Positions 1 to 8,712 are shown, counted from the stretch's first letter. The stretch: 64,000 nt of DNA from Limnohabitans sp. WS1 (GCF_003063265.1 NZ_NERU01000001.1:496001-560000), one strand, 5' to 3'. Notes: generated by a model not told the origin, from the sequence alone. Numbers and translations are program-made.

Positions 1-684
1 ACGAGCAGTTTTGACATCAACCAGTGCGCTGGTTTTGGTTTCGATGTTTCCAGCGCCTACGTGGGGCAGATCTAAATATTGATTTTCTCTTGGATCAACC
101 AATTTAGAGGTGATGTCGCACACATCAGCCATTGACTGTTTGGTTCTACCGCATGATGTGCAGTCAACCAGTGATTGCAGCGTATTGTCAAAAAGCTCGC
201 GGGCGTTTTGGAGGTTCTTTTCGGTGTTGGCTTTGGCGGTGGCGATGTCGGCAAAGGCTTCGTCGAGGAGGGTGACGATGCGGCGTTGTTCCGCAAAGTC
301 AGGATAGATAACGCTATGTTCCTTGAGTAATCGGTAGTGTCTTGCGTACCCAAGAGATTCGAGCTTTGCAGTTTGAAGCTGAAAATAAAAGTAGCGAGGA
401 TGCAAAAAGGCTTTTGGCTTGAGTATCTTGACGCCATCCGCACCAAGAACGAAGTCGAAATCTACATATTTGAATGACCGAGTGTGGTCACCAAAAAGAA
501 CAAGTGGCCGTTCGACTTTAAATAAGTCCGCATCGTTTTCCCATCTTCCGTTGATGAGGTCGTCTTCTTGGGAAACGATAGGAAATGTGCCCTCACTCAA
601 AAAATCCTTACGTTGAATTTTTGTGGTGTAGGTGACTGGCTCAATGCAGTCTTCAAAAGGGGTGGTTTTCCAACCCGCCTTCAC
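1..684 (-). CDS. hsdS: Type I restriction-modification specificity subunit HsdS (3' end outside window)
   Basis: HsdS is the DNA-recognition subunit that directs the HsdM methylase and HsdR nuclease to a bipartite target. The reading frame is open for 228 codons to the window edge, so the C-terminal half is missing. It starts with GTG at 684; that codon overlaps the hsdM stop (GTGA), which implies translational coupling. The first target-recognition domain spans about residues 1-130. It is followed by the typical conserved spacer containing FAEQRRIVTLLDEAF and a long helix (about residues 130-165), after which the second recognition domain begins. No frameshift was found on reading the frame codon by codon. 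The partner hsdR is not visible and may lie beyond position 1. Confidence 0.9.
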   Translation of the reverse strand, partial: MKAGWKTTPFEDCIEPVTYTTKIQRKDFLSEGTFPIVSQEDDLINGRWENDADLFKVERPLVLFGDHTRSFKYVDFDFVLGADGVKILKPKAFLHPRYFYFQLQTAKLESLGYARHYRLLKEHSVIYPDFAEQRRIVTLLDEAFADIATAKANTEKNLQNARELFDNTLQSLVDCTSCGRTKQSMADVCDITSKLVDPRENQYLDLPHVGAGNIETKTSALVDVKTAR

Positions 685-2135
685 GCCAACAACCCCCGAA
701 TACTCCCCAATACCGCTGCCGCTTCGGCATCCAGCGCCGCAATCTCATCCAGAATGTCTGCCGGGCTGCGGTGCACCACTTCTTCGCCGCCATTCGGGTT
801 TTTCACCGACAGGTCAAACGTGTCCAGGTTCACGCTGCCTGCGGCCACGCTCCAGCTTTTGGGCGAGTCGGCTTGCGCCTTTTGCAGCTGCACAAACTCC
901 ACCAAGTCCGCGTCGTTCAGCGGGTTGGTTTTGCCCATGTTGCGGCCGGGGTCCAGTTGGTAGAACCAGGTCTTGCTTGTCGGTTCGCCTTTGGTGAAGA
1001 ACAGCACCACGGTTTTCACACCCGCGCCCTGAAAAGTGCCGCCGGGGCAGTCCAGCACGGTGTGCAGGTTGCAGTCGGTCAGCAGCTGTTTGCGCAGGGC
1101 CACGCTGGCGTTGTCAGTGTTGCTGAGGAATGTGTTTTTGATGACCACCGCCGCACGGCCCCCGGCTCGCAGGCTTTTGATGAAGTGCTGCATGAACAAG
1201 AAGGCGGTTTCCCCGGTTTTGATGGGGAAGTTTTGCTGCACCTCTTTGCGCTCTTTGCCGCCAAAGGGCGGGTTGGCCAAAATCACGTCGTAGCGGTCAC
1301 GCTCTTGAATGTCGTTGATGTTTTCGCCCAGCGTGTTGGTGTGCACGATGTTGGGCGCTTCGATGCCGTGCAGGATCATGTTCATGATGCCGATCACGTA
1401 GGCGAGGCTCTTTTTCTCTTTGCCGTAGAAGGTGCGCTTTTGCAGCGTGTCCAGGTCGTCGGCCTTGGTGGCTTTGGGGCTGAGGTACGCAAAGGCTTCG
1501 CACAAAAAGCCCGCCGAGCCGCAGGCTGCGTCGTAAATGCGTTCGCCAATTTGGGGCTGCATCACCTCGATCATGGCGCGGATCAGTGGGCGCGGTGTGT
1601 AGTATTCGCCGCCGTTGCGCCCGGCGTTGCCCATGTTTTTGATCTTGGCTTCGTACAGGTGCGACAGCTCGTGCTTTTGCGCCTGGCTGCAAAAGCGCAG
1701 CTCTTCGATGCGGTCGATCACGTCGCGCAGGTTGTAGCCGCTTTGGATTTTGTTGGTGATCTCGCCAAAGACTTCACCGATTTTGTATTCGATGGTCTGC
1801 GGCCCGCTGGCGCGTTGCTTGAATCCCGCCAGATACGGGAACAGTTTGCCGTTGACAAAGCCTTTGAGGTCGTCGCCCGTCATGGCGGCGTTGTGGTCGA
1901 TCTTGCCGTCGGCAGCTTTGGGCGCAGCCCATGCGGCCCAGCGGTATGGCTCGCTCAAGATGAACTGGTAGTCACGCCCCTCCAGCACCGCCTCGGTGGC
2001 CTTGTCGGCTTCGAGGGCGTCGAGGTACTTTAAAAACAGCAGCCAACTGGATTGCTCGGTGTAGTCCAGCTCGCTGGTGCACCCCGCGTCTTTGTGCAGG
2101 ATGTCATCGATATTCTTAAAGGTTTGCTCAAACAT
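681..2135 (-). CDS. hsdM: Type I restriction-modification DNA N6-adenine methyltransferase HsdM
   Basis: HsdM is the methylation subunit of a type I system and transfers a methyl group from SAM to adenine at the site chosen by HsdS. The 484-residue protein has the HsdM N-terminal helical domain (start MFEQTFKNIDDILHKDAG). The SAM-binding motif I DAACGSAGF lies at residues 202-210 and the catalytic NPPF motif at residues 288-291. Its length is ordinary for the family. The stop overlaps the GTG start of hsdS. The gene looks intact and is the first hsd gene visible here; upstream of it on the same strand is the divergent msrB, so the operon probably starts at hsdM. Confidence 0.95.
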   Translation of the reverse strand: MFEQTFKNIDDILHKDAGCTSELDYTEQSSWLLFLKYLDALEADKATEAVLEGRDYQFILSEPYRWAAWAAPKAADGKIDHNAAMTGDDLKGFVNGKLFPYLAGFKQRASGPQTIEYKIGEVFGEITNKIQSGYNLRDVIDRIEELRFCSQAQKHELSHLYEAKIKNMGNAGRNGGEYYTPRPLIRAMIEVMQPQIGERIYDAACGSAGFLCEAFAYLSPKATKADDLDTLQKRTFYGKEKKSLAYVIGIMNMILHGIEAPNIVHTNTLGENINDIQERDRYDVILANPPFGGKERKEVQQNFPIKTGETAFLFMQHFIKSLRAGGRAAVVIKNTFLSNTDNASVALRKQLLTDCNLHTVLDCPGGTFQGAGVKTVVLFFTKGEPTSKTWFYQLDPGRNMGKTNPLNDADLVEFVQLQKAQADSPKSWSVAAGSVNLDTFDLSVKNPNGGEEVVHRSPADILDEIAALDAEAAAVLGSIRGLLA

Positions 2136-2304
2136 AGGTTTGCATTTTAGGGGGCGGCCATACCCCGCATTCGGGCTGCTGAGCTTCCGGCTTCAAAAAA
2201 CGTGACAATCCACCAGCCAATGCTGATAACCCTGTAACTTTTGGCCTTCTTTAACGAATTGGGTCATGAAGCCCCGTGTTTCAGCAACCCACCAGGTCAC
2301 TCCC

Positions 2305-2799
2305 ATGAAACGACGCCACATGATCAAAACCATCTCGGCCTGGCTGGCCAGTGCCACCGTGCCCTTGGGCGCTGTAGCAGCGGCTTTTCCACTGAAGAAA
2401 ACCAAAGCCGAGTGGCGCAAGTTGCTTGCGCCAGCTGCGTATGCGGTGCTGTTTGAGCACGGCACCGAGCGCGCGGGCAGCAGCCCACTCAATGCCGAGA
2501 AGCGGCCCGGGACTTTTGTGTGTGTGGCCTGCAACTTGCCCTTGTTCAGCTCGGCCCACAAATACGAGAGCGGCACGGGTTGGCCCAGTTTTTTCCAAGC
2601 CTTGCCGGGTGCTTTGGGCACCACCACTGATTTCAAGCTCATCTACCCGCGCACCGAATACCACTGTTCGCGCTGTGGCGGTCACCACGGGCATGTGTTT
2701 GATGACGGGCCCAAACCCACGGGCAAGCGCTTTTGCAACAACGGTGTGGCTTTGGCGTTTGTGCCCGAAGGCCAAACTCTTCCCGAATTGAGGACATGA
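2305..2799 (+). CDS. msrB: Exported peptide-methionine (R)-S-oxide reductase MsrB
   Basis: MsrB reduces the R epimer of methionine sulfoxide in proteins. The ATG at 2305 is preferred to an upstream in-frame ATG at 2266 because it begins an export signal (MKRRHMIK followed by a hydrophobic stretch ending AVAAA). The RR-x-x-I-K pattern resembles a Tat signal. The zinc-binding CxxC pairs are C73/C76 and C121/C124. The catalytic cysteine is C144 in RFCNNGVAL. The stop codon overlaps the start region of msrA (ATGA), so the two form a translationally coupled pair that would repair both sulfoxide epimers in the cell envelope. The Tat assignment is inference. Confidence 0.93.
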   Translation: MKRRHMIKTISAWLASATVPLGAVAAAFPLKKTKAEWRKLLAPAAYAVLFEHGTERAGSSPLNAEKRPGTFVCVACNLPLFSSAHKYESGTGWPSFFQALPGALGTTTDFKLIYPRTEYHCSRCGGHHGHVFDDGPKPTGKRFCNNGVALAFVPEGQTLPELRT

Positions 2800-3488
2800 G
2801 CATGAACCGCATGACTGTTTCGAGGCCCCTGCGTTGCTTGGCCATGGCATGTGCCGCTGCCGCGTTCTTGTTGACGGCTTGCACGCCCAGCCAGTCTTCC
2901 AGCGCGGGCCAAGCCCCTGCGGCCCAGACCACGCCCACCGAGGTGGTGGCCGCGCCCGTGGTCAACGGCAAGCCCATGGCTTACGCCCTGTTTGCCGGTG
3001 GTTGTTTCTGGTGCATCGAGGCCGACTTTGAAAAACTGGCCGGTGTGGTGGCCGTTGAGTCGGGCTACACCGCCGGCCAAACGCCCCAGCCCACCTACGA
3101 ACAAGTCAGCGCCGGCCACACGGGTCACACCGAGGCGGTGCGGGTGCTGTACGACCCGAGCCAAGTCGGTTATGCGCAGTTGGTCGACTATTTTTGGCGG
3201 CACATCGACCCGACCGTCAAAGACCAGCAGTTTTGTGATGTAGGCCCGCAATACCGCAGCGGGATCTATTGGCAAAATGAGGCCGAACGCGCCATCGCCG
3301 AAGCCAGCCGTGACGACTTGATCCGCAGCGGCCGGTTCAGCATCATTCACACTGAGCTGGCCCCCAGCTCAGTGTTTTATTTGGCCGAGGAGTACCACCA
3401 GGACTACTACAAGAAGAACGAGCTGCGCTACAGCTACTATCGCTTGAGTTGCGGGCGGGACGCGCGGGTTAAAAAGCTCTGGGGGTGA
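2796..3488 (+). CDS. msrA: Lipoprotein peptide-methionine (S)-S-oxide reductase MsrA
   Basis: MsrA reduces the S epimer of methionine sulfoxide. The catalytic motif GGCFWC is present with the active cysteine near residue 70. Instead of being cytosolic, this copy begins with a hydrophobic segment ending in a lipobox, LLTAC, with the lipidated cysteine near residue 29. A Ser/Ala/Pro-rich linker follows, so the enzyme is probably membrane anchored and faces the periplasm. An ATG at 2796 overlaps the msrB stop; an in-frame ATG at 2802 has a better placed GAGG (2790-2793) and may be the true start. The C-terminal part YHQDYYKKN is the usual MsrA end region. It forms an operon with msrB. Confidence 0.93.
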   Translation: MSMNRMTVSRPLRCLAMACAAAAFLLTACTPSQSSSAGQAPAAQTTPTEVVAAPVVNGKPMAYALFAGGCFWCIEADFEKLAGVVAVESGYTAGQTPQPTYEQVSAGHTGHTEAVRVLYDPSQVGYAQLVDYFWRHIDPTVKDQQFCDVGPQYRSGIYWQNEAERAIAEASRDDLIRSGRFSIIHTELAPSSVFYLAEEYHQDYYKKNELRYSYYRLSCGRDARVKKLWG

Positions 3489-3576
3489 GGCCCCTGCGCC
3501 GGGCCAGTCGTCTTGGCTTGGGCATATCACACACCATTCGCCCCGTTGTGGGCGTTTGTTTTTTTGGAAGCTGTGC

Positions 3577-5775
3577 ATGGAAATTAAAGTCAACTTTCTC
3601 GACAAACTGCGCTTGGAGGCCAAGTTTGACGACTTCACTGTGCTGGCCGATCAGCCGATTCGCTACAAGGGCGATGGCTCGGCACCGGGGCCGTTTGATT
3701 ATTTTTTGGCGTCTTCGGCTTTGTGTGCGGCGTATTTTGTGAAGCTGTATTGCGAGACGCGGGGCATCTCTACCGAGCACATCCGCCTGTCGCAAAACAA
3801 CATCGTGGACCCCGACAACCGCTACCTGCAGACCATCAAGATCCAGGTGGAGTTGCCGGCTGACATGTCCGACAAAGACCGCCAAGGCATCTTGCGTTCC
3901 ATCGACCGTTGCACGGTCAAAAAGGCGATTCAAGCGGGCCCCACGTTCATTGTTGAGGCGGTGGACAACCTCGACGCCGACGCGCAGGCCTTGCTCTCCC
4001 TGAGCCCCGATGCGCAGTCGCAGACCTTGATTGCGGGCAAGGACTTGCCGCTGGAGCAGACCATCGCCAACATGACGGCGGTGTTGGCCAATTTGGGCAT
4101 CAAGATCGAGATCGCGTCGTGGCGCAACCTGGTGCCCAATGTGTGGTCGCTGCACATCCGCGACGCGCATTCGCCCATGTGTTTCACCAACGGCAAGGGT
4201 TCGAGCAAAGAGAGCGCCTTGGCCTCAGCCTTGGGTGAATACATCGAGCGCCTGAACAACAACCACTTTTACGCGGGCGTGTTTTTTGGCGAAGACCTGG
4301 CGCAGGCCGACTTCGTGCACGACCCCCGCGAGCGTTGGTTCCAACCTGGCAAGCGCGACGCGCTGCCCAAAGGCTTGTTGGACAAGCATTGCTTGGCCAT
4401 TTACAACCCCGACGGCGAGCTCAAGGCCTCGCACCTGTTTGATACCAACTCGGGCAACCCCTCGCGCGGCATTTGTGCGCTGCCCTATGTGCGCCAGTCC
4501 GATGGTGAGGTGGTGTACTTCCCGTCCAACCTGGTGGAAAACCTGTTTGTGAGCAACGGCATGAGCGCGGGCAACACGCTGGTCGAAGCGCAGGTGCAGT
4601 GCCTGTCAGAAATTTTTGAGCGGGCCGTGAAGCGCGAGATCCTGGAAGGCGAAATGGCCTTGCCCGATGTGCCGCAGGACGTGCTCGCCAAGTACCCCGG
4701 CATCGTGGCCGGCATCGAGGCTTTGGAAGCCCAGGGCTTTCCAGTCTTGGTCAAAGACGCATCGCTGGGCGGGGTGTACCCGGTGATGTGCGTGACCCTG
4801 ATGAATCCGCGCACGGGCGGTGTGTTCGCGTCGTTTGGCGCACACCCGCGTTTGGAGGTGGCGCTGGAGCGCAGCCTGACCGAGCTGCTGCAGGGCCGCA
4901 GTTTTGAAGGTCTGAACGACTTGCCCGCGCCCACCTTCATCACCAACGCCGTGACCGAGCCCAACAACTTTGTGGAGCACTTCATTGACTCCAGCGGCAT
5001 CGTGTCGTGGCGGTTTTTCAGCGCACAGGCCGATCACGATTTTGTGGAGTGGGACTTTTCTGCGCAGGGCGAGGACGCCACTGCCCAAGAAGCCGCCACG
5101 CTGTTCGGCATCTTGCAGGCCATGGGCAAAGAAGCCTATGTCACGGTGCACGACCAACTCGGTGCCACCGCCTGCCGCATCTTGGTGCCGGGCTATTCCG
5201 AGGTGTACCCGGTCGACGACCTGATTTGGGACAACACCAACAAAGCGCTGTTGTTCCGCGCGGATGTGCTGAATCTGCACCGCTTGGATGACGAAGCCTT
5301 GGAGGCCTTACTCGACCGCTTGGAGAACAACGAGCTCGACGATTACCTCGACATCGCTACCCTGATCGGCATCGAGTTTGACGACAACACGGTGTGGGGC
5401 CAGTTGACGGTGATGGAGCTCAAGCTCTTGATTCACTTGGCGTTGCAGCAGCTGGAAGAAGCCCACGAGCTGGTGGGCGCTTTCTTGCAATACAACGACA
5501 ACACCGTAGAGCGCCGCTTGTTTTACCAAGCCCTGAACGTGGTGCTGGAAGTCACGCTGGACGAGGAGTTGGATTTGGCAGATTACGCCGTCAACTTCCG
5601 GCGCATGTTTGGCAACGAGCGCATGGATGCGGCCACTGGCTGTGTGGACGGTAGCGTGCGCTTTCATGGCCTCACGCCCACCAACTTGCAGCTGGAGGGC
5701 TTGGACCGCCACCAGCGCTTGCTTGACAGCTACAAAAAACTGCATGCGGCACGGGCGCGTGTGGCCCAGATGTAG
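3577..5775 (+). CDS. OsmC domain/YcaO domain fusion protein
   Basis: The 732-residue protein joins an OsmC/Ohr-like domain (about residues 1-135) to a YcaO domain (about 150-730). The OsmC part keeps two cysteines at peroxidatic-type positions, C50 (ASSALC) and C112 (DRCTVKKAI). YcaO proteins are ATP-dependent enzymes that activate amide backbones; E. coli YcaO is linked to RimO-dependent methylthiolation of ribosomal protein S12. Conserved YcaO segments visible are GEYIERLNN and QVQCLSEIFERAVKREI. The start at 3577 has GGAAG six bases upstream; an earlier ATG at 3556 lacks one. No leader peptide or cyclodehydratase partner lies nearby, which argues against RiPP biosynthesis. Its position after two methionine sulfoxide reductases suggests an oxidative-stress role, but that is inference. 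Confidence 0.9.
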   Translation: MEIKVNFLDKLRLEAKFDDFTVLADQPIRYKGDGSAPGPFDYFLASSALCAAYFVKLYCETRGISTEHIRLSQNNIVDPDNRYLQTIKIQVELPADMSDKDRQGILRSIDRCTVKKAIQAGPTFIVEAVDNLDADAQALLSLSPDAQSQTLIAGKDLPLEQTIANMTAVLANLGIKIEIASWRNLVPNVWSLHIRDAHSPMCFTNGKGSSKESALASALGEYIERLNNNHFYAGVFFGEDLAQADFVHDPRERWFQPGKRDALPKGLLDKHCLAIYNPDGELKASHLFDTNSGNPSRGICALPYVRQSDGEVVYFPSNLVENLFVSNGMSAGNTLVEAQVQCLSEIFERAVKREILEGEMALPDVPQDVLAKYPGIVAGIEALEAQGFPVLVKDASLGGVYPVMCVTLMNPRTGGVFASFGAHPRLEVALERSLTELLQGRSFEGLNDLPAPTFITNAVTEPNNFVEHFIDSSGIVSWRFFSAQADHDFVEWDFSAQGEDATAQEAATLFGILQAMGKEAYVTVHDQLGATACRILVPGYSEVYPVDDLIWDNTNKALLFRADVLNLHRLDDEALEALLDRLENNELDDYLDIATLIGIEFDDNTVWGQLTVMELKLLIHLALQQLEEAHELVGAFLQYNDNTVERRLFYQALNVVLEVTLDEELDLADYAVNFRRMFGNERMDAATGCVDGSVRFHGLTPTNLQLEGLDRHQRLLDSYKKLHAARARVAQM

Positions 5776-5793
5776 AACGCAGGCCATAGTCCA

Positions 5794-5819
5794 CGGGCAC
5801 CGCTCGTTTTTGGTGCCCG
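5794..5819. terminator. Hairpin between convergent genes
   Basis: An 8-bp perfect stem (CGGGCACC at 5794-5801 with GGTGCCCG at 5812-5819) encloses a 10-base T-rich loop. It lies exactly between the ends of the OsmC-YcaO gene and hipA, which converge. There is only a short T run after it on the plus strand, so termination is plausible but not certain. Confidence 0.5.
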
Positions 5820-5822
5820 CCT

Positions 5823-7151
5823 TTAGCCAAGTCTGGCCAAAGTGGCTTGCAAGCCCGCCAAGGTTTTATCAAGTACGGCTGCCTTGAACCCGTGTGGCAG
5901 TTGGGCTTGGGTGTTGGCGATGGCTTGCGGTGCTTGGGTCACGATTTCTTCGATCATGGCGTCCACATCGGCTTGGAGGCCGCAGATTTTGGCGGTGCTG
6001 ACCAAGTGGCGTGGCTGCACTTCTTTGTGCAGGTAATGCTTGTTTTTTCCCAAAAAAGCCATGGCCAATTTGAGCTTGTGCAGGGACCATTGTTGGGGGC
6101 CGGGTCCTTCAATGGGCCAGATGGACATGACGTCGTACAGCGGAGCCAGTTTAAATTGGCCTTGCGGCAAGATCTGGATGCTGAAGTTTTTGGCGTGGCC
6201 ATCGGGTGCGGCCAGCAGCCAGAACAAAATCTGGCTTTTCATGAAGTGGCGCAAATCGGTCTGGGCTTGTGTTGAGCGCATCAGGACTTGGGCAATGTCT
6301 CGCACACCAGGGCCACCATCGGCTTCGTATTTGAGGTGCGATGGCAGGCCTAGGGCCTGACAAAAATCTTCTTGCGGCAGCCGCATCCACCATTGACCGG
6401 ATGAATGCAGTTGCCGGTCAAAGCGCTCGACGGCCAACACGCGTTGCGTGCCAAAGCTGAGAACGGCGCAACGTGCCACGGGCAGACCGAATTCACGCAG
6501 CAGCGTCAGGCACAGCCATTCGTTGTCGACCGAGCTGCTTAGGTCCACTTTCTGGTTGCCGACCAAGCCCAGTGGCATTTTGAGGATGTGGGTGGTGGGT
6601 GTGGTGCCTTGGGGTCGCATCCACTGGCCTTGATGCCAGAGCAGCGCTGTTTTTTCCTGTGCGCCAGCCAAGGAGATGCGCAGATCGTCATCGCTGTTGG
6701 GGCTGCCCAAAGCCCCGGAGGGGTTGACCACGCGCAGCAGGTGTTGTTCAACGTCGGACTCGCTCATGCGGGTGCCTTCGATTTGGGTCACGTTGTGTGG
6801 CGTTTCGTCCTCTCCCAGCAATTGCACAGCACCCACGCAGTCGCGGCCGATGGCGCGCAGCAAATCAAACGCATCGGTCGAGGCGGTTTTGAACCGTGTC
6901 GCCAGCCGACGGCGGATGGCCTCGTTGTCGGGCAGCAGGTTGTCAAAAAAATGCGCGACCGCTGGACCCTTGAGCGGGCTGTTGTCCATGCCAAAGGGCA
7001 ACGACAGTGAAAGCGGCCTGCCAGCGGGGGCACGCATCCAGTCGGTGTCGTATTGCAAGGACATGCCGGCGCGGCCACCCATGCGCCAAGTGCCCACGCG
7101 CACGCCGTTCGTCCAGATGGACAGTGCCTGGGTCTGGGCGGGCCGACCCAT
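5823..7151 (-). CDS. hipA: HipA-family serine/threonine kinase toxin
   Basis: HipA toxins are kinases that inactivate targets such as glutamyl-tRNA synthetase and promote growth arrest; the actual target here is unknown. The 442-residue protein has the N-terminal HipA domain and the autophosphorylation loop SLAGAQEK (about 160-167), where the first serine corresponds to the regulatory serine of E. coli HipA. The catalytic HAKN motif is at 319-322 and the metal-binding LAPLYDVMS at about 335-343, so the kinase appears active. The ATG at 7151 follows the hipB stop by one base (TGAcATG), which means strict coupling to the antitoxin. Codon 1 is chosen because upstream in-frame sequence overlaps hipB in another frame. 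Confidence 0.93.
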   Translation of the reverse strand: MGRPAQTQALSIWTNGVRVGTWRMGGRAGMSLQYDTDWMRAPAGRPLSLSLPFGMDNSPLKGPAVAHFFDNLLPDNEAIRRRLATRFKTASTDAFDLLRAIGRDCVGAVQLLGEDETPHNVTQIEGTRMSESDVEQHLLRVVNPSGALGSPNSDDDLRISLAGAQEKTALLWHQGQWMRPQGTTPTTHILKMPLGLVGNQKVDLSSSVDNEWLCLTLLREFGLPVARCAVLSFGTQRVLAVERFDRQLHSSGQWWMRLPQEDFCQALGLPSHLKYEADGGPGVRDIAQVLMRSTQAQTDLRHFMKSQILFWLLAAPDGHAKNFSIQILPQGQFKLAPLYDVMSIWPIEGPGPQQWSLHKLKLAMAFLGKNKHYLHKEVQPRHLVSTAKICGLQADVDAMIEEIVTQAPQAIANTQAQLPHGFKAAVLDKTLAGLQATLARLG

Positions 7152-7152
7152 G

Positions 7153-7422
7153 TCACCACTCCGGCGCGTCGCTGTCCCGCGCAAGCTGGGCTTGCGGTGC
7201 GGTGTTCTGACGCGGTTGAATGGTGAGCTCCAGACCCAGGACATTGAGCACAGACAGCAGCTGCCCCAGACCGATGTTCTCGGGCTGTTGCTCAAAAGCA
7301 GAAATGCGGCTTTGACTTAGCCCCACCCGGGACGCCAGTTTGGTTTGGCTGAGTTGGCTGGTTTTGCGGGCGGTTTTGAGAATTTGCCCCATTTGTATGG
7401 GGGTGACGAGGGTATGCGGCAT
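7153..7422 (-). CDS. hipB: HipB-like antitoxin, XRE-family DNA-binding protein
   Basis: HipB antitoxins bind operator palindromes upstream of hipBA and neutralise HipA. The 89-residue protein has a Cro/C1-type helix-turn-helix at about residues 12-65, with LSQTKLASRVGLSQSRISAFEQ as helices 2-3 (quoted here in two parts: LSQTKLASRV and GLSQSRISAFEQ). A short C-terminal tail follows. The antitoxin precedes the toxin, the order found in hipBA. Two palindromes just upstream are good candidates for its operators. Confidence 0.93.
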   Translation of the reverse strand: MPHTLVTPIQMGQILKTARKTSQLSQTKLASRVGLSQSRISAFEQQPENIGLGQLLSVLNVLGLELTIQPRQNTAPQAQLARDSDAPEW

Positions 7423-7430
7423 GGCATTTG

Positions 7431-7499
7431 TATCCGTAAAGCGAATAAAAGCAATATACCCGCAAATTGAATAAATGACAAATATTCGAAAAACGAATC
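7431..7499. promoter_or_regulatory. Two hipBA operator-like palindromes
   Basis: Two related inverted repeats flank the hipB promoter region. The distal one, TATTCGAAAAACGAATC (7483-7499), contains perfect half-sites ATTCG-N5-CGAAT. The proximal one, TATCCGTAAAGCGAATA (7431-7447), differs by one base in a half-site. Their centres are 52 bp apart, about five helical turns. E. coli HipB also binds several TATCC-type palindromes upstream of hipB, so cooperative autorepression is expected. The distal site overlaps the stop codon of the neighbouring transporter gene. Confidence 0.7.
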
Positions 7500-8439
7500 A
7501 AATCGCCTTGACCCGCACCCCGCCGATCACCCCCGCCACCAGCAGCGCAATGCCCGCCAGTGTGACGGGCTCGGGCCATTGGCCGCGCAGCATAAACGCG
7601 TAGCTGAGCGCGGCCAGGGTTTCAAACACAATGAGCTGCCCGGCCAGTGCGGTGGGCAATCGTTGGCTGGCGGCGTTCCAGCACAAGGTGCCCAGCCAGG
7701 AGGCGAACAGGCCGATGGCCATCATGAGGCCGATGAATTCGAGGGGGCGTGGGCCCAGTGGCATGGGCATGGGGTCGTTTGTGGCGAGGGTCCAGAGCCA
7801 AAACGCGGCATAGCCCAGCAAAGCCAGTGGCAAGGTGGCCATGCCTTGTGCTGTGGCCCACACGCGTGGATTGCGATCGGGGTGGCCACGCAGCCAATCG
7901 GCGTTTTGAAGCGGGTACCAGGTCCAGCAGACCACCGCCCCCACGGCCAGTGCGGCCCCGGTGATGTAGCGCGTGGTGTCGGCTGCCGGGTTTTGCACCA
8001 GTGCGGTCCATTCCACATGGTTGACGCAGGCGATGCCCAACAAGATGAGGGCCAGCGGTGACGCCAACTTGAGCCAAGGAAAACGGCCGTCGCGCTGGTG
8101 GTTGAGCAGGTTGGCCGCAACGGCGATCACCACCGGCAGTGTGCCGATGATCATGGTGGGCAAGGCACCGCCCGCACGCTGGATGGCGCTGGCCAAAAAC
8201 AGGTAATACAAGACGTTGCCAATGGCCGCCAGTTTGAGGGCCGCCAACCAGTCGCTGCGTGTCAGACGCCGGATTTCGGTGCGGTCCATGAATGCCAAGG
8301 GCAGCGCGATCAGGCCAAAGGCCAGATACCGGCCAAAGGTGTGCAGTGCGGCGGGGTAGTCGGGCAGCATGAGTGGCCCCACAAACACCAAACCCCACAT
8401 GAGACCAGCGGCCAAGGAAAACAGGATGCCACTCAGCAT
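7498..8439 (-). CDS. EamA/DMT-family transporter
   Basis: This 313-residue integral membrane protein has about ten hydrophobic segments in two homologous halves, typical of the drug/metabolite transporter superfamily with two EamA domains. The N-terminus MLSGILFSLAAGLMWGL is the first membrane segment and the C-terminus VTLAGIALLVAGVIGG the last. Substrate cannot be inferred. The stop codon overlaps the outer hipBA operator, so it is transcribed toward hipB on the same strand and may read into it. Confidence 0.88.
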   Translation of the reverse strand: MLSGILFSLAAGLMWGLVFVGPLMLPDYPAALHTFGRYLAFGLIALPLAFMDRTEIRRLTRSDWLAALKLAAIGNVLYYLFLASAIQRAGGALPTMIIGTLPVVIAVAANLLNHQRDGRFPWLKLASPLALILLGIACVNHVEWTALVQNPAADTTRYITGAALAVGAVVCWTWYPLQNADWLRGHPDRNPRVWATAQGMATLPLALLGYAAFWLWTLATNDPMPMPLGPRPLEFIGLMMAIGLFASWLGTLCWNAASQRLPTALAGQLIVFETLAALSYAFMLRGQWPEPVTLAGIALLVAGVIGGVRVKAI

Positions 8440-8712
8440 GGGCAGTGTCTCGTGGTGGGTGAGCCTTCAATCGGTCTGTGGTGTTTCATCATGGCTCGGA
8501 TTATCGGACTGAGTCTGGGCATGCCCATGCCCATGCGCTTGTTTGTATAGAAGCTTGTCGCCCCAAAGACCCGTACTTCAATGGGATTGTTCAGCGTTGT
8601 TCCTGAACAAAGGGAATACACCCATGGTAAGGGCAGCTTGGCATGGGTATCTTCGATGTCGCCATGTGAGAGTGGCTGGGTGTTTGGGATTTGAGAAAAA
8701 CGGAGACAGGGA
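8440..8712. other. Intergenic region between divergent genes
   Basis: This 273-bp region separates the EamA transporter and the sterol-desaturase-like gene, so it must contain both promoters. A short ATGCCC direct repeat (around 8519-8536) is visible. No clear operator, RNA gene or ORF was recognised. Confidence 0.5.

Noticed and set aside
771..2033. Long plus-strand open frame of about 420 codons opposite hsdM
   Set aside because: It is the antisense of hsdM; its His/Val/Ala-rich product has no family features while hsdM has all motifs.
3577..5775. YcaO as part of a RiPP cluster
   Set aside because: No precursor peptide, dehydrogenase, E1-like partner or exporter adjacent; the fusion with OsmC and neighbours suggest a housekeeping or stress role.
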